Shown here: piece by piece, positions 43,889 through 52,881 of the stretch
How positions within the stretch are numbered: the first letter of the stretch is position 1
How the letters are laid out: each line of letters starts with the position of its first letter
Assembly: GCF_965216485.1 (NCBI RefSeq)
Contig: NZ_OZ244162.1
Location: 1,426,001 to 1,490,000, forward strand
DNA from: Algiphilus sp965216485
GTDB lineage: Bacteria > Pseudomonadota > Gammaproteobacteria > Nevskiales > Nevskiaceae
DNA: 64,000 nt
Direction: 5' to 3'
Made by a program: the position numbers and the translations under genes
Notes under the pieces: model-generated
Told to the model about the DNA's origin: nothing
The model's input: only the letters and a program-made list of their open reading frames with translations
Databases searched by the model: none

Positions 43889-43962
43889 GCGAGGCCGTAG
43901 CCACACAAAAGGTTCTAGCGTTCCTTCAAAAGCGACCATCGTCGCGAATAGGAGGAGACAGC

Positions 43963-45054
43963 ATGCAGGGCGCGCAAACATTGGTATCGGCGGACTCCCA
44001 CGTTTTTCTCACGGGGGACTGGGTCAAGGAGCGCTTGCGTCGGGATCTGCACGCGGTCTGGGATGAGGCGAGCCGCAAGGCCGAAGCCTATGCCGCCGAG
44101 CATCTGCGCGGCGGCCAGCCCAATCTGGACCTGCGGGATTTCGTCGACCCCGAGGCCTCGCAGGACAAGGGCTACAGCGAACCCGGCGCGCGCCTGCAGG
44201 CCATGGACCGCGACGGCGTGCAGGCCGAGGTGCTGTTTCCGGAATTGGGCGGCGCCAAGATCTGTCATCCGGCGCTGATGGGCAACGACTGGAAGGAGGT
44301 CTTCCAGGGCTATAACCAGGCGCTCAGCGACTTCGCTGGACACGACCCGGACCGCCTTTTGTGCGCTTACCAGATCCCGCTGATGGATGTGGACTTCGCC
44401 TGCAAGGAAGTGCAGCGGCTGGCGCGCGATCACAAGGCGCGCTGCGTGCAGATCACGCCCTTTCCGGCGGACATGGGACTGCCCGACGTGCACGACCCGG
44501 TCTACGCGCCGCTGTGGCACACCATCGAGGAGACCGGGGTGACAATCATGAATCACCTCGAACCCAAGACGGAGCTGTGGAGCATCTTCCGGCGCGATCC
44601 AACGCCGCAGAAGGGGATCTTCACCGGCATGGCCTGGGCGCCGTTGGCCGAGGCGATCTGCTTCTGGATTCTGACCGGCACCCTGGAGAAGTACCCCAAG
44701 CTGCGCGTGGTCTTCGTGGAGCCCGGACTGGGCTGGATTCCCTGGTTCTTCGAATTTCTGCTCGACCCGCGCATGCACGAGCACTACGAATTCCCGGGCG
44801 TGAATCGGCCGCCGTCGGAGACCTTCCGCCAGCAGTGTGGGGCCACCTTCATGTACGAGCCGAAGGGCTTGAAGGCCTTCTACGATTACTTTGGCGCGGA
44901 CTGCCTGTATTGGTCGACCGACTTCCCGCACCCGGCGACCTGCTGGCCACACTCGCAGAAGCAGGTGGTTAGCCAGCTCACCGAGGCCGGTATTCCCGAG
45001 GCCGACCGTCGCAAGATCGTCTGCGACAACGCGCTGCGCACCTTCGCACTCTAG
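43963..45054 (+). CDS. Amidohydrolase-2-family metal-dependent hydrolase or decarboxylase
   Basis: 363 residues, TIM-barrel amidohydrolase of the ACMSD/TIM-hydrolase group. The N-terminal metal motif is SADSHVF, the variant DSH found in this subgroup in place of HxH. NHLEPK supplies a further ligand region and YWSTDFPHPAT carries the conserved metal Asp. EVLFPELGG is also typical. These proteins are common in steroid, terpene and aromatic degradation clusters but few have a defined substrate. AGGAGGAG 6-13 bp upstream. Not an assignable reaction. Confidence 0.78.
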   Translation: MQGAQTLVSADSHVFLTGDWVKERLRRDLHAVWDEASRKAEAYAAEHLRGGQPNLDLRDFVDPEASQDKGYSEPGARLQAMDRDGVQAEVLFPELGGAKICHPALMGNDWKEVFQGYNQALSDFAGHDPDRLLCAYQIPLMDVDFACKEVQRLARDHKARCVQITPFPADMGLPDVHDPVYAPLWHTIEETGVTIMNHLEPKTELWSIFRRDPTPQKGIFTGMAWAPLAEAICFWILTGTLEKYPKLRVVFVEPGLGWIPWFFEFLLDPRMHEHYEFPGVNRPPSETFRQQCGATFMYEPKGLKAFYDYFGADCLYWSTDFPHPATCWPHSQKQVVSQLTEAGIPEADRRKIVCDNALRTFAL

Positions 45055-45063
45055 GGCACAAGC

Positions 45064-46347
45064 ATGCATACCAGCGAGCCGGCGCGTAGCGCCATGGGAC
45101 TGTTCCGCGGCTGGTGGGTCATGGCGGCCGGTTTTGGCTGCACGATGATCGCCATTGGCAGCACGACCTACTGCTTCGGCCTTTTTGTGCGGCCGATGGC
45201 GGAGGAATTCGGTCTGTCGCGGGCGGACACCAATCTCGGCTTCATCCTGCTGCTGCTGGGCATGGCGGCCTGGTCGCCCATCGTCGGGCGCATGATGGAC
45301 CGTCTGCCGGCACGCGCGGTGATGACCACGGGCGCGGTGAGTTTCGGTGCTGGCTTTCTTCTGTTGGCGGCGGCCACCACGCCGTGGATGCTGGGGCTGG
45401 CCATCTTCGCGCCGGTGGGCTTTGCCACCGTGGCCTGTGGTGCGCTGGCCGCGAACACGCTGACCTCGCGTTGGTTCCATCGGCGGCGTGGGCGCGCCAT
45501 GGGCATCCTCGCGGTGGCGACGTCGGCGGGCGGTTTCGCCGTGCCGCCACTGCTCGCCCTGCTGATGGGGGATCTGGGTTGGCGACAGGCACTGGCGGTG
45601 CATGGCATCGGAGCCACCGTGGTGATGCTCGGCCTGGTGCTCTGGCTGATCCGTGACCGCCCGGAGAGCGTGGGTCTGCATCCGGATGGCGCCGCCGAAC
45701 CCATGGCCGGCGACCCCCAGGCGGCGCAGGCGGCCGCGCGTCGCTGGACGCTTAAGGAACTGCTCGGCAATCGCAATTTCTGGTTGATCGGCGTGGGTGT
45801 GGGGCTGTTGTTCGGTGCCGACCAGGCCTTGCTGTCCTCGATCGTTCCCTATGGCGAGGACGCCGGCCTGTCGACCCAGCAGGCCGCATTGCTGGTGTCC
45901 TGTCTGACGATATCGGCCATCGCCGGCAAGCTCGTCATCGGTGCGCTGGCCGACCGCGTCGACAAGCGCTGGCTGTTCGCGCTGGTGGCGGCCTGCCATC
46001 TGGTCTTTCTCGCCGTGCTGCTCATCGAGCCGGGCTATGCCGGGCTGATCGTGGCCTGCGCCACGGTGGGCCTCGCCGTGGGAGGCGCCTATCCACTGTG
46101 GATGACGCTGCTGGCCGATGCCTTCGGGCCGGCGTCGTTTGGCTCGGTGATGGGCACCATGAGTTTGCTGGTCATGCCGCTGTCGATCTTCTCGGTGCGC
46201 TATATCGGTGAGGTCTTTGATCGCACGGGCAGCTATGACCTGGCCTTCTGGACCTTCATCGGCTTCGCCGTGGTCTCCGCTCTGCTGATTGCCGCGGTGG
46301 GCAAGCGGCCGATGGCGCCGGCACAGCCTGCAACCGCCATGGCCTAG
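45064..46347 (+). CDS. MFS transporter (monocarboxylate/oxalate-formate type)
   Basis: 427 residues with twelve predicted membrane helices and the loop 2-3 MFS motif area GRMMDRLPARAV plus GALADRVDKRW between helices 8 and 9. The start GLFRGWWVMAAGF resembles the OFA/MCT branch that moves small organic acids. It lies 9 bp after the amidohydrolase gene and 16 bp before an SDR gene, so it may import the substrate or export a product of those enzymes. Confidence 0.84.
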   Translation: MHTSEPARSAMGLFRGWWVMAAGFGCTMIAIGSTTYCFGLFVRPMAEEFGLSRADTNLGFILLLLGMAAWSPIVGRMMDRLPARAVMTTGAVSFGAGFLLLAAATTPWMLGLAIFAPVGFATVACGALAANTLTSRWFHRRRGRAMGILAVATSAGGFAVPPLLALLMGDLGWRQALAVHGIGATVVMLGLVLWLIRDRPESVGLHPDGAAEPMAGDPQAAQAAARRWTLKELLGNRNFWLIGVGVGLLFGADQALLSSIVPYGEDAGLSTQQAALLVSCLTISAIAGKLVIGALADRVDKRWLFALVAACHLVFLAVLLIEPGYAGLIVACATVGLAVGGAYPLWMTLLADAFGPASFGSVMGTMSLLVMPLSIFSVRYIGEVFDRTGSYDLAFWTFIGFAVVSALLIAAVGKRPMAPAQPATAMA

Positions 46348-46363
46348 GCGAGAGACGTAGCGC

Positions 46364-47215
46364 ATGACAGCGCCATCAACGGCGAGGCAGAGCCTGTCCG
46401 GGCGCGTGGCATTGGTCACGGGCGCCAGCCGCGGCATCGGACGCGCCATCGCCGTGCGTCTTGCGGCGCATGGCGCATCCCTCGTGGCGACCAGTTCGGC
46501 GCGGTCCGCGGAAGCGCTCGAAGGCGTCTGCGCGGAAATCGCTGCCCAGGGTGGGCAGGCGGCCACGGTGATCGCGGATCTGGCCGATGCCGAGGCGCGT
46601 GCTGATCTGGTGGCCCGCGCGTCCTCGTATTTTGGTGCCGTCGATATCCTGGTCAACAATGCGGCGGCCATGCCCGAATTCGCACCGCCCAGCCGCATGT
46701 CGCTTGCGGGGCGGCAGCAGCTGTTCGCCATCAATCTGGATGCGCCGCTCGATCTCTGCCAGCAGGCGCTGCCAGCGATGCGCAGTAATGGCTGGGGACG
46801 CATCCTGAACATCAGCAGTGACACGGTGCGTCAGCCGCCGGTTCCCTATCCGGCGTCTGCCGATATGGTGCATGCGCTGGCGGTCTACGGTGCCTCCAAA
46901 GCTGCGCTCGAGCGGGTCACGCAAGGGCTGGCTGCCGAGCTGCATGGCAGCGGGGTGCAGGTCAACGCCCTCGCGCCCAGCCGGATCGCCCGCACCGAGA
47001 GCGCTGAACGCATCGCCACAGAGATGGCGAAGACGCACCCCGAATGGGTGGAATCAGTGGAAACCATGGCCGAGGCCGCGTATCAGCTGATTGCCGGCCC
47101 GAGCACCGGGCTGTGCATCAGCAGCCGCGCACTGTTGCAGCAGTGGCAGGCGCCGCTGCGCGCACTCGATGGGCATACCGTGCTGGGAGATTGCATGACA
47201 CCGGGCGTGGCCTAG
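46364..47215 (+). CDS. Short-chain dehydrogenase/reductase
   Basis: 283 residues. Classical SDR: TGASRGIGRAIAVRL cofactor loop, NNAAAMPEF, catalytic Ser in ILNISSDTV and Tyr-Lys in YGASKAALER. The C-terminal region after ARTESAERI is longer than in minimal SDRs. The stretch between Ser and Tyr (RQPPVPYPASADMVHAL) is an insertion that may shape the substrate pocket. Substrate unknown; together with the amidohydrolase and MFS genes it forms a three-gene unit. Confidence 0.82.
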   Translation: MTAPSTARQSLSGRVALVTGASRGIGRAIAVRLAAHGASLVATSSARSAEALEGVCAEIAAQGGQAATVIADLADAEARADLVARASSYFGAVDILVNNAAAMPEFAPPSRMSLAGRQQLFAINLDAPLDLCQQALPAMRSNGWGRILNISSDTVRQPPVPYPASADMVHALAVYGASKAALERVTQGLAAELHGSGVQVNALAPSRIARTESAERIATEMAKTHPEWVESVETMAEAAYQLIAGPSTGLCISSRALLQQWQAPLRALDGHTVLGDCMTPGVA

Positions 47216-47278
47216 TTCGTTCAGCCCGCAAGCCTGGATACACGGGCGTGGGCGCAATGTGTGAGGAGGAGGGGTCAG

Positions 47279-48904
47279 GTGAGACGAGGAGACGGGTGGG
47301 GAGCGGAGCGGCATCGCCGGTCCGGATGGTGGAGCACGTTGGCAGGGCTGGCTGTATTGCTGCCCGCTGCCGCACAGGCGGGGACGCTCGATTTCGCCAG
47401 TGGCAGCCGAATGGAATATCTGCTCAATCTCACCTACAGCGCGGCGATGCGCGTGGACGATCCTGCGGGCGTGCTCGAAGCCAATATCAATGGCGACGAC
47501 GGCAACCGGAATTTCGAGGTCGGGCAGCTGATCAACAATCGCGTGTCCGCGCTCGGCGAAATCGGCTACGAGTGGGGGCGCTACGGATTCTTTGCGCGTG
47601 GCAACGCCTTCTACGACGCCGCCATCATGGATGAGGACCCGAGCCACGACGCCCCGGCCCGGCGCAATCGCGACGGCGACCCGAATCGCTTCAGCGACGA
47701 GATGCGCGACCGCCTCGGCGAGCGCGCCCGCATGCTGGACGCCTATGTCTACGGCGGCTGGGACCTGTTCGGCACCAGCCTGAACATCCGCGCCGGAGAG
47801 CAGGTGGTGTCCTGGGGCGAGAGCCTGTTTTTCCCCAACACCAGCGGCGCGCAGAGCCCGGCGGATGCCAGCCGTTCCAATGTCCCGGGGCGTGAGGTCA
47901 AGGACATCCTGCTGCCCATGGGGCAGGTGCTGGTGCAGTGGGGCATCGGCTATCGCCTGGGCCTGTCGGCCTATTACCAGTACGAGGCGGATTACACCGA
48001 ACTCAACCCGATCGGCGCCTACTTCAGCACCACCGATATCGTCGGGCCCGGTGCGGATTTCCTGATCGTCGAGGATCTGCCGCTGGTCGGCAATCAGCAG
48101 ATTCGTCGCCTGGCGGATATCCGTCCCACGGATGGGCCGGAGTGGGGCGTGTCGGCCAACTATCTCTTCGGCACCGGTACCGAAGTGGCGGTGCAGTATC
48201 TGCGCTATCACGACAAGAACCCCACCGGCGTGGAATTCCAGAACGCGGGCACGCTGAATGTGCTGCTCGGCAACAGCACCTACCGCACGCGCTATTTCGA
48301 TGCGATCGATCTGGCCTCGGCCAGTATCAGCACCAACATCGGCAGCACAGCCATCACGGCGGAGGTCAGTCACCGCTGGGGCGCCGGTGTGAATGTGGAT
48401 GCGCCCGTGATCGCCGGGGAGAATGCGCCCACGCCAACCCGCGCCGATGTCTGGCAGGCCAATCTGGGGGCCTTCCAGATCCTGCTTCCCTCCGCATTCT
48501 GGGACCGCGTGGTGCTGGTGGGGGAAATCTCGGGTGTGCACGTCTCCGATGTGGATCCGCTGCGCATCGACGGCGCGGAATTCGCTCGCCTGACCAATAC
48601 CCGCAATGCGGCCGCAGCGCAGGGCCTCATGGCAGTGACCTACCAGCAGGTGATCCCTGGATGGGATGTTGAGATCACGCTCGCGCACGCCAATGCCTTC
48701 GAGGGGCAGACCGCTGTCGCCGGTTCCCTGGGCAGCCTGACCGGGCAGGGGGATCGGCGTTACCGCATCGCGTTGGCGGGCATCTATCTCGCCAATCTGC
48801 GCGCCGAACTGGCCTATGACCATTTCGATGGCGGCCCCGATCCCACCCGACGCGGGCTGGCGGATCGCAGCTTTACCGCCTTCAGTGCCACCTACAGCTT
48901 CTGA
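47279..48904 (+). CDS. DUF1302 outer-membrane protein
   Basis: 541 residues from the GTG at 47279, chosen because AGGAGGAGG (47263-47271) lies 7 bp upstream; an earlier in-frame GTG at 47261 would place that sequence inside the gene. The signal peptide is basic then hydrophobic (LAGLAVLLPAAAQAG). The mature part has alternating strands and ends in SFTAFSATYSF, a terminal Phe as in beta-barrel proteins. The DUF1302 hallmark LDAYVYGGWDLFGTSLNIRAG is present. The family pairs with DUF1329, as here, and is associated with uptake or handling of hydrophobic substrates. Confidence 0.85.
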   Translation: MRRGDGWGAERHRRSGWWSTLAGLAVLLPAAAQAGTLDFASGSRMEYLLNLTYSAAMRVDDPAGVLEANINGDDGNRNFEVGQLINNRVSALGEIGYEWGRYGFFARGNAFYDAAIMDEDPSHDAPARRNRDGDPNRFSDEMRDRLGERARMLDAYVYGGWDLFGTSLNIRAGEQVVSWGESLFFPNTSGAQSPADASRSNVPGREVKDILLPMGQVLVQWGIGYRLGLSAYYQYEADYTELNPIGAYFSTTDIVGPGADFLIVEDLPLVGNQQIRRLADIRPTDGPEWGVSANYLFGTGTEVAVQYLRYHDKNPTGVEFQNAGTLNVLLGNSTYRTRYFDAIDLASASISTNIGSTAITAEVSHRWGAGVNVDAPVIAGENAPTPTRADVWQANLGAFQILLPSAFWDRVVLVGEISGVHVSDVDPLRIDGAEFARLTNTRNAAAAQGLMAVTYQQVIPGWDVEITLAHANAFEGQTAVAGSLGSLTGQGDRRYRIALAGIYLANLRAELAYDHFDGGPDPTRRGLADRSFTAFSATYSF

Positions 48905-48915
48905 GAGGTCACGCC

Positions 48916-50268
48916 ATGTTGCGTACTGTGATCACCGTTTCCATTGCCTTTGCATGGGCCCTGCCGGCCGCTGCCGAGAACTACGGCCCGGACGATCTCG
49001 GCAAGGCGCTGACCCCCACCGGCGCTATTTCCGCGGGCAATGCCGATGGCAGCATCCCGGCATGGTCGGGCAAGTGGCTGGGGGCGCCCCCGCATGTGGA
49101 TTACGACGGCAGCTACAACCCGGACCCCTATCCGGATGACGAGGTTCTCTACACCATCACGGCCCAGAACATGGCGGACTACGCCGAGGTCATCGGGCCG
49201 GGGCAGGAGGCGCTGCTGCGCGCCTATCCGGACAGCTACCGGATTCATGTCTATCCCACGCGTCGCGATTTTCGCCGTCCTGACAAGATTCGGGAGAATG
49301 TGCGGCTGAACGCGGAACAGGCGCATCTCACCAACGACGGGCTGACCCTGAAGGGCGCCTATGGCGGGGTCGCCTTCCCGATCCCGAAACAGGGCATCGA
49401 GCTGATCTACAACATCCTGACCTCGACCGCGCCCTGGTTCATCGAGGCACCGCAGGTATCGCGCTTCAAGCACGCCAACGGCAGCGTCACCCCATCGGAA
49501 GTCTTCCTCAAGGTCTACAACCCCTACGCCAAGGCCGACGACCGCGCCGGCTGGAGCGATGGCGATGTCTATGCCTACAGTCTGAGCGAAGAGCGCGCGC
49601 CGCCGCGCAATGCGGGCCGGCTGACGCTGTCCTCGAATACCCTGGACCACAGCGAGATGGCGCGTGATGCCTGGCAGTACGATCCGGGGACGCGCCGGGT
49701 GCGCAAGACGCCGGATGTGCAGTTCGACTATCCGGTACCCCAGGGGCCGCGGGTGGTGGACGAGCAGAACGGCTTCAACGGCTCGCCCGAGCGCTTCAAC
49801 TGGACGCTGATCGGCCGCCGCGAAATGGTGGTGCCCTTTCACAACTACGCATTGGAGTCGCGCGAGCGCTCCTACGACGACTTCATTACTACCACCGGTC
49901 ACCTCGATCCGCAGTACATCCGGCATGAACTGCGCCGGGTCTGGATCGTCGAGGGCACCCTCAAGGAGGATGTGCGCCACGTTTACGGGAAGCGCCGCTT
50001 CTATATCGAGGAAGACAGCTGGCACAAGGTCATGGGCGAAATGTACGACACGCGTGGCGAGCTGTGGCGCGTCTCCTTCGACGGCATGATCTACGCCTAC
50101 GACGCCCAGGGCTACTACAACAACGTCTCGATCTATCAGGACCTGACCTCGCGCGCCTACAGCATCGAGAAGCTCAACAACGAGGCGGCCATCGGCACGC
50201 AGCTCAACCGGCGTGAACCGCGGTCCGGCGAATTCTCGCCAGCTGGTCTCCGCCGCGCCGGGGGTTAG
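48916..50268 (+). CDS. DUF1329 periplasmic/outer-membrane lipid-binding-like protein
   Basis: 450 residues. Signal peptide (LRTVITVSIAFAWALPAAA) then the DUF1329 opening YGPDDLGKALTPTGAISAGN and SIPAWSGKW. Further hallmarks are RHELRRVWIVEGTLKEDVRH and KRRFYIEEDSWHKV. Members have a LolB-like fold, suggesting lipid or hydrophobe binding between membranes. It follows DUF1302 after 11 bp. Its TAG stop shares bases with the TAA stop of the convergent tetR-like gene (TTAG at 50265-50268), leaving no room for a terminator between them. Confidence 0.86.
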   Translation: MLRTVITVSIAFAWALPAAAENYGPDDLGKALTPTGAISAGNADGSIPAWSGKWLGAPPHVDYDGSYNPDPYPDDEVLYTITAQNMADYAEVIGPGQEALLRAYPDSYRIHVYPTRRDFRRPDKIRENVRLNAEQAHLTNDGLTLKGAYGGVAFPIPKQGIELIYNILTSTAPWFIEAPQVSRFKHANGSVTPSEVFLKVYNPYAKADDRAGWSDGDVYAYSLSEERAPPRNAGRLTLSSNTLDHSEMARDAWQYDPGTRRVRKTPDVQFDYPVPQGPRVVDEQNGFNGSPERFNWTLIGRREMVVPFHNYALESRERSYDDFITTTGHLDPQYIRHELRRVWIVEGTLKEDVRHVYGKRRFYIEEDSWHKVMGEMYDTRGELWRVSFDGMIYAYDAQGYYNNVSIYQDLTSRAYSIEKLNNEAAIGTQLNRREPRSGEFSPAGLRRAGG

Positions 50269-51056
50269 GGCGGCGGCGCGGTGCCCTGATCGATGGCTGC
50301 GAGGCGCTGGACGGTGGCCGCATTCAAGGCGCTGCCGTCGGCTTCCAGCAGGTCGGCGGCCACGCCGGGCTGGCAGAACAGACGTACGAAATCGGCCCGG
50401 ATGCGGGCGATGACCGTGGATTGCGCGGCCTGCATGCCGTCGCTGACCCAGTTGGCCAGCCGCGTCTGCTGCACCGCCATCAGCATCCGCGCCTCGTCGG
50501 GGGGCTGTCCGGGGACCAGCCAGCCGCGGTCCATGCCCCAGCGGAAGACGTGCTCGATCACCCCCATGCCGCGCGTCCACATCTGCTGCTCCTCGGAGCT
50601 GGGGCGCGCCGCATCGTGGTACCAGGCGTAGCCCTCCTGCAACTGCATGCGCAGGTAGTCCGGGTGTTCCAGCAGGAACTGCAGATGCACGCCTTGCAGC
50701 CAGAGCAGATGCTCGATCGACTGTGGCGCCTGCAATACCGCCTGCCCGTGGCGCATGACCGACTCCAGCATTGCACCGTCGCGGGCAATGAGCACGCCGC
50801 GGTAGAGGTCCTGCTTGCTCGGGTAGGACTGATACAGCGTGCCCAGTGACATGCCCGCCTCACGGGCAATGTCCTGCATCTTGGTGTGCGCAAAGCCCTG
50901 TGCCGCAAAGACCTGTTCGGCCACCGCCAGGATATGGCTGCGATAGGCGGCTTCCTTGGCGGCGCGCAGCGCTTTGGATTGGGGTTTGCGACCACGCGGG
51001 GCGCCCCGGGCCTTGGTCGCCTCCGATTCCTTTTGACCCAGCCGGCGTTCGCTCAT
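50265..51056 (-). CDS. TetR-family transcriptional regulator
   Basis: 263 residues from the ATG at 51056 (MSERRLGQKES); the frame is open to an ATG at 51164, but that would run over the gmc promoter, so the shorter start is preferred. A basic N-terminal tail (GAPRGRKPQSKALRAAKEAAYR) precedes the HTH, MQDIAREAGMSLGTLYQSYPSK. The C-terminal ligand domain is unlike named subfamilies. It is divergent from the GMC oxidoreductase gene across 151 bp that contain a near-consensus promoter and a 13-bp palindrome, so it probably represses that oxidative operon and itself. Confidence 0.85.
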   Translation of the reverse strand: MSERRLGQKESEATKARGAPRGRKPQSKALRAAKEAAYRSHILAVAEQVFAAQGFAHTKMQDIAREAGMSLGTLYQSYPSKQDLYRGVLIARDGAMLESVMRHGQAVLQAPQSIEHLLWLQGVHLQFLLEHPDYLRMQLQEGYAWYHDAARPSSEEQQMWTRGMGVIEHVFRWGMDRGWLVPGQPPDEARMLMAVQQTRLANWVSDGMQAAQSTVIARIRADFVRLFCQPGVAADLLEADGSALNAATVQRLAAIDQGTAPPP

Positions 51057-51123
51057 GACGCCATTGTAGTCAGAGCCGCCGAGCGCGCACGGTCGTTCCG
51101 TGCTGCGGCTACTGGACATTGCG

Positions 51124-51152
51124 TTGACAGGGTCCAAGGCGTCGACTATTTT
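51124..51152 (+). promoter_or_regulatory. Sigma-70-type promoter of the GMC operon
   Basis: TTGACA (51124-51129), a 17-bp spacer and TATTTT (51147-51152), the best consensus promoter seen in the window. The following 30 bp are markedly AT-rich against the GC-rich background. It points toward the GMC oxidoreductase gene, giving a leader of about 48 nt. Confidence 0.75.
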
Positions 51153-51165
51153 GGATAACAACAAT

Positions 51166-51178
51166 TACTTAAAAAGTA
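51166..51178. promoter_or_regulatory. Candidate TetR operator, TACTT-AAA-AAGTA
   Basis: A perfect 13-bp palindrome 13 bp behind the -10 box, in the position where a repressor would block initiation or early elongation. Binding by the divergent TetR protein is inferred from location only. Confidence 0.45.
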
Positions 51179-51207
51179 TGCCTTGTTACGGCCGGTGATT
51201 GCCAAGC

Positions 51208-52881
51208 ATGCGGACAACGACACAGGAGACAGACACCGTACACAGCGGTTGGCAGCCGGAGGGCATGCCGTCGCTGGGCGATGCGCCGTCCTATGACTAC
51301 GTGGTCATCGGCGGGGGCTCCGCCGGTTGCATCGCGGCGGCGCGTCTGGCCGAGTCCGGAGCGGGGCAGGTGCTGTTGGTCGAAGCGGGCGACGCGGCGC
51401 AGATGCATCCGAAGACGCTCTCCGCCGACGGCTTCAAGGACTGTTTCGCCAACGATCGGCTCATGCGCCATCGCATGAGTGCGCCGCAGTCGTATTGCGG
51501 CAAGCGTTCGCTTTACATGGGCAGCGGTTGGGTGCTGGGGGGCAGCGGGGCGGTCAACGGCATGGTGTACACGCGCGGGGATCGGCGCGATTTCGACGCC
51601 TGGCCCGAAGGCTGGAGATGGCAGGACCTTCAGCCGACCTTCGAGGCGGTGGAGGCACGTCTGGGTATCCGGACGCGGCCGCCGACCCCTTTTCTGGAGG
51701 GCTTCCTCGAAGCGGCGCAGGCGGCAGGGTTTGCGCGCAAGGACGGCATGAACGACGGCACCTTGTCCGAGGTGGTCGGCTGCAATGCGATGAATACGGA
51801 CGGCGATACGCGGCGCAGCGCCTACCGCGCCTGGCTGCACGAAAATCCGCCGCAGGCATTGACGGTCCAGACGAATACCCGCGCGCTGCGGCTGCTGATG
51901 GACGCGCACGGCCGCGCCCAGGGCGTGGAGCTGAAGCGCGACGGCGTCGTGGAATCCGTGGCCGTGCGCCGCGAGGTCATCCTGTGCGGCGGCGCGCTGG
52001 AAAGCCCGAAGCTGTTGCAGTTGTCGGGTGTGGGGCCGCGTGCGCTGCTGGACGCCCTGAAGATCCCGGTGCGCGTGGATGCCCCCTCGGTCGGCGCCCA
52101 TCTGCAGGATCACCCCAACGTCTGTGTGTTCTTCCGGGGCAGGGCGCCGGTCGATTTCCACTATCCGCAGGTCTATGCCTTTGGCCGTGCCGAAGGCCCT
52201 GCGCCGGATGCTGCACCGGATACCTGCTTCGTCTGCTATGCGGCGCCGGCCTCCTTGAAGGAGTCCATGCAGCGCATGCTGCCGATCCTCGCCTTGCCAG
52301 GCGCGCTCTACCGGCTGGGCTGGTTGCGGCGCCTGCTGCGCGGCATGGTGTCGGCCGCCTTCGCTCTGCCGCTGTTGCAGCGCTTTGTGGCCCAACTGTT
52401 CGGCATCGTTGTCATTCTGGGCAAGCCGGTCTCGCGCGGGCAGTTGCGCATCCGCAGTGCCGACCCCGAGGCCGAAGCGATCATCGATCCGAACTATTAC
52501 GCCGATCCTGCCGACGCCGCCACCATGGAAGCCGGCATCGCGCGCGCCGTACACATCGCGCAGCAGGCGCCCTTGAGCAGCCAGAAGGTGCGCCTGTTAT
52601 CGAAGGCGGCGGCATCGCATCGACCCGCGACACGGCGCCGCTGGATGCAGCGCGCCACGATGACCACCTTCCACTACTGCGGGACCTGCCGTATGGGCGA
52701 GGACGCGGACAGTCCCGTCGACCCCGCGCTGCGCGTCAAGGGGCTGGCCAATGTGCGCATCGCCGATGCCTCGGTCATGCCCCAGATCCCTGTTTCCGCC
52801 ATCAACGCCCCCAGCATGGCCATCGGCTATCGGGTGGCGGCATTCATCCTTGAAGGAGTGCCTGCATGTCACTCAGTGTGA
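51208..52881 (+). CDS. GMC-family FAD-dependent alcohol oxidoreductase
   Basis: 557 residues from the ATG at 51208; a TTG three codons earlier and an ATG at 51265 are alternatives, and no strong ribosome binding site decides. FAD motif is VVIGGGSAGCIAAARLAES (GxGxxG), followed by GSGWVLGGSGAVNGMVYTRG. The C-terminal active-site region is FHYCGTCRMGEDA with LRVKGLANVRIADASVMP and NAPSMAIG. It belongs with choline/alkanol (AlkJ-like) dehydrogenases and oxidises a primary alcohol. The ALDH gene overlaps it by 16 bp, so alcohol to acid conversion is the likely unit function, possibly on a sterol side chain. Confidence 0.86.
   Translation: MRTTTQETDTVHSGWQPEGMPSLGDAPSYDYVVIGGGSAGCIAAARLAESGAGQVLLVEAGDAAQMHPKTLSADGFKDCFANDRLMRHRMSAPQSYCGKRSLYMGSGWVLGGSGAVNGMVYTRGDRRDFDAWPEGWRWQDLQPTFEAVEARLGIRTRPPTPFLEGFLEAAQAAGFARKDGMNDGTLSEVVGCNAMNTDGDTRRSAYRAWLHENPPQALTVQTNTRALRLLMDAHGRAQGVELKRDGVVESVAVRREVILCGGALESPKLLQLSGVGPRALLDALKIPVRVDAPSVGAHLQDHPNVCVFFRGRAPVDFHYPQVYAFGRAEGPAPDAAPDTCFVCYAAPASLKESMQRMLPILALPGALYRLGWLRRLLRGMVSAAFALPLLQRFVAQLFGIVVILGKPVSRGQLRIRSADPEAEAIIDPNYYADPADAATMEAGIARAVHIAQQAPLSSQKVRLLSKAAASHRPATRRRWMQRATMTTFHYCGTCRMGEDADSPVDPALRVKGLANVRIADASVMPQIPVSAINAPSMAIGYRVAAFILEGVPACHSV

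Noticed and set aside
47261..47278. GTG at 47261 as start of the DUF1302 gene
   Set aside because: It would put the AGGAGGAGG ribosome binding site inside the coding region; the GTG at 47279 is correctly spaced behind it.
51153..51161. GGATAACAA resembling part of the lac operator
   Set aside because: Only a half-site match in an AT-rich promoter region, with no symmetric partner and no LacI-type regulator gene nearby; the divergent regulator is TetR-type.
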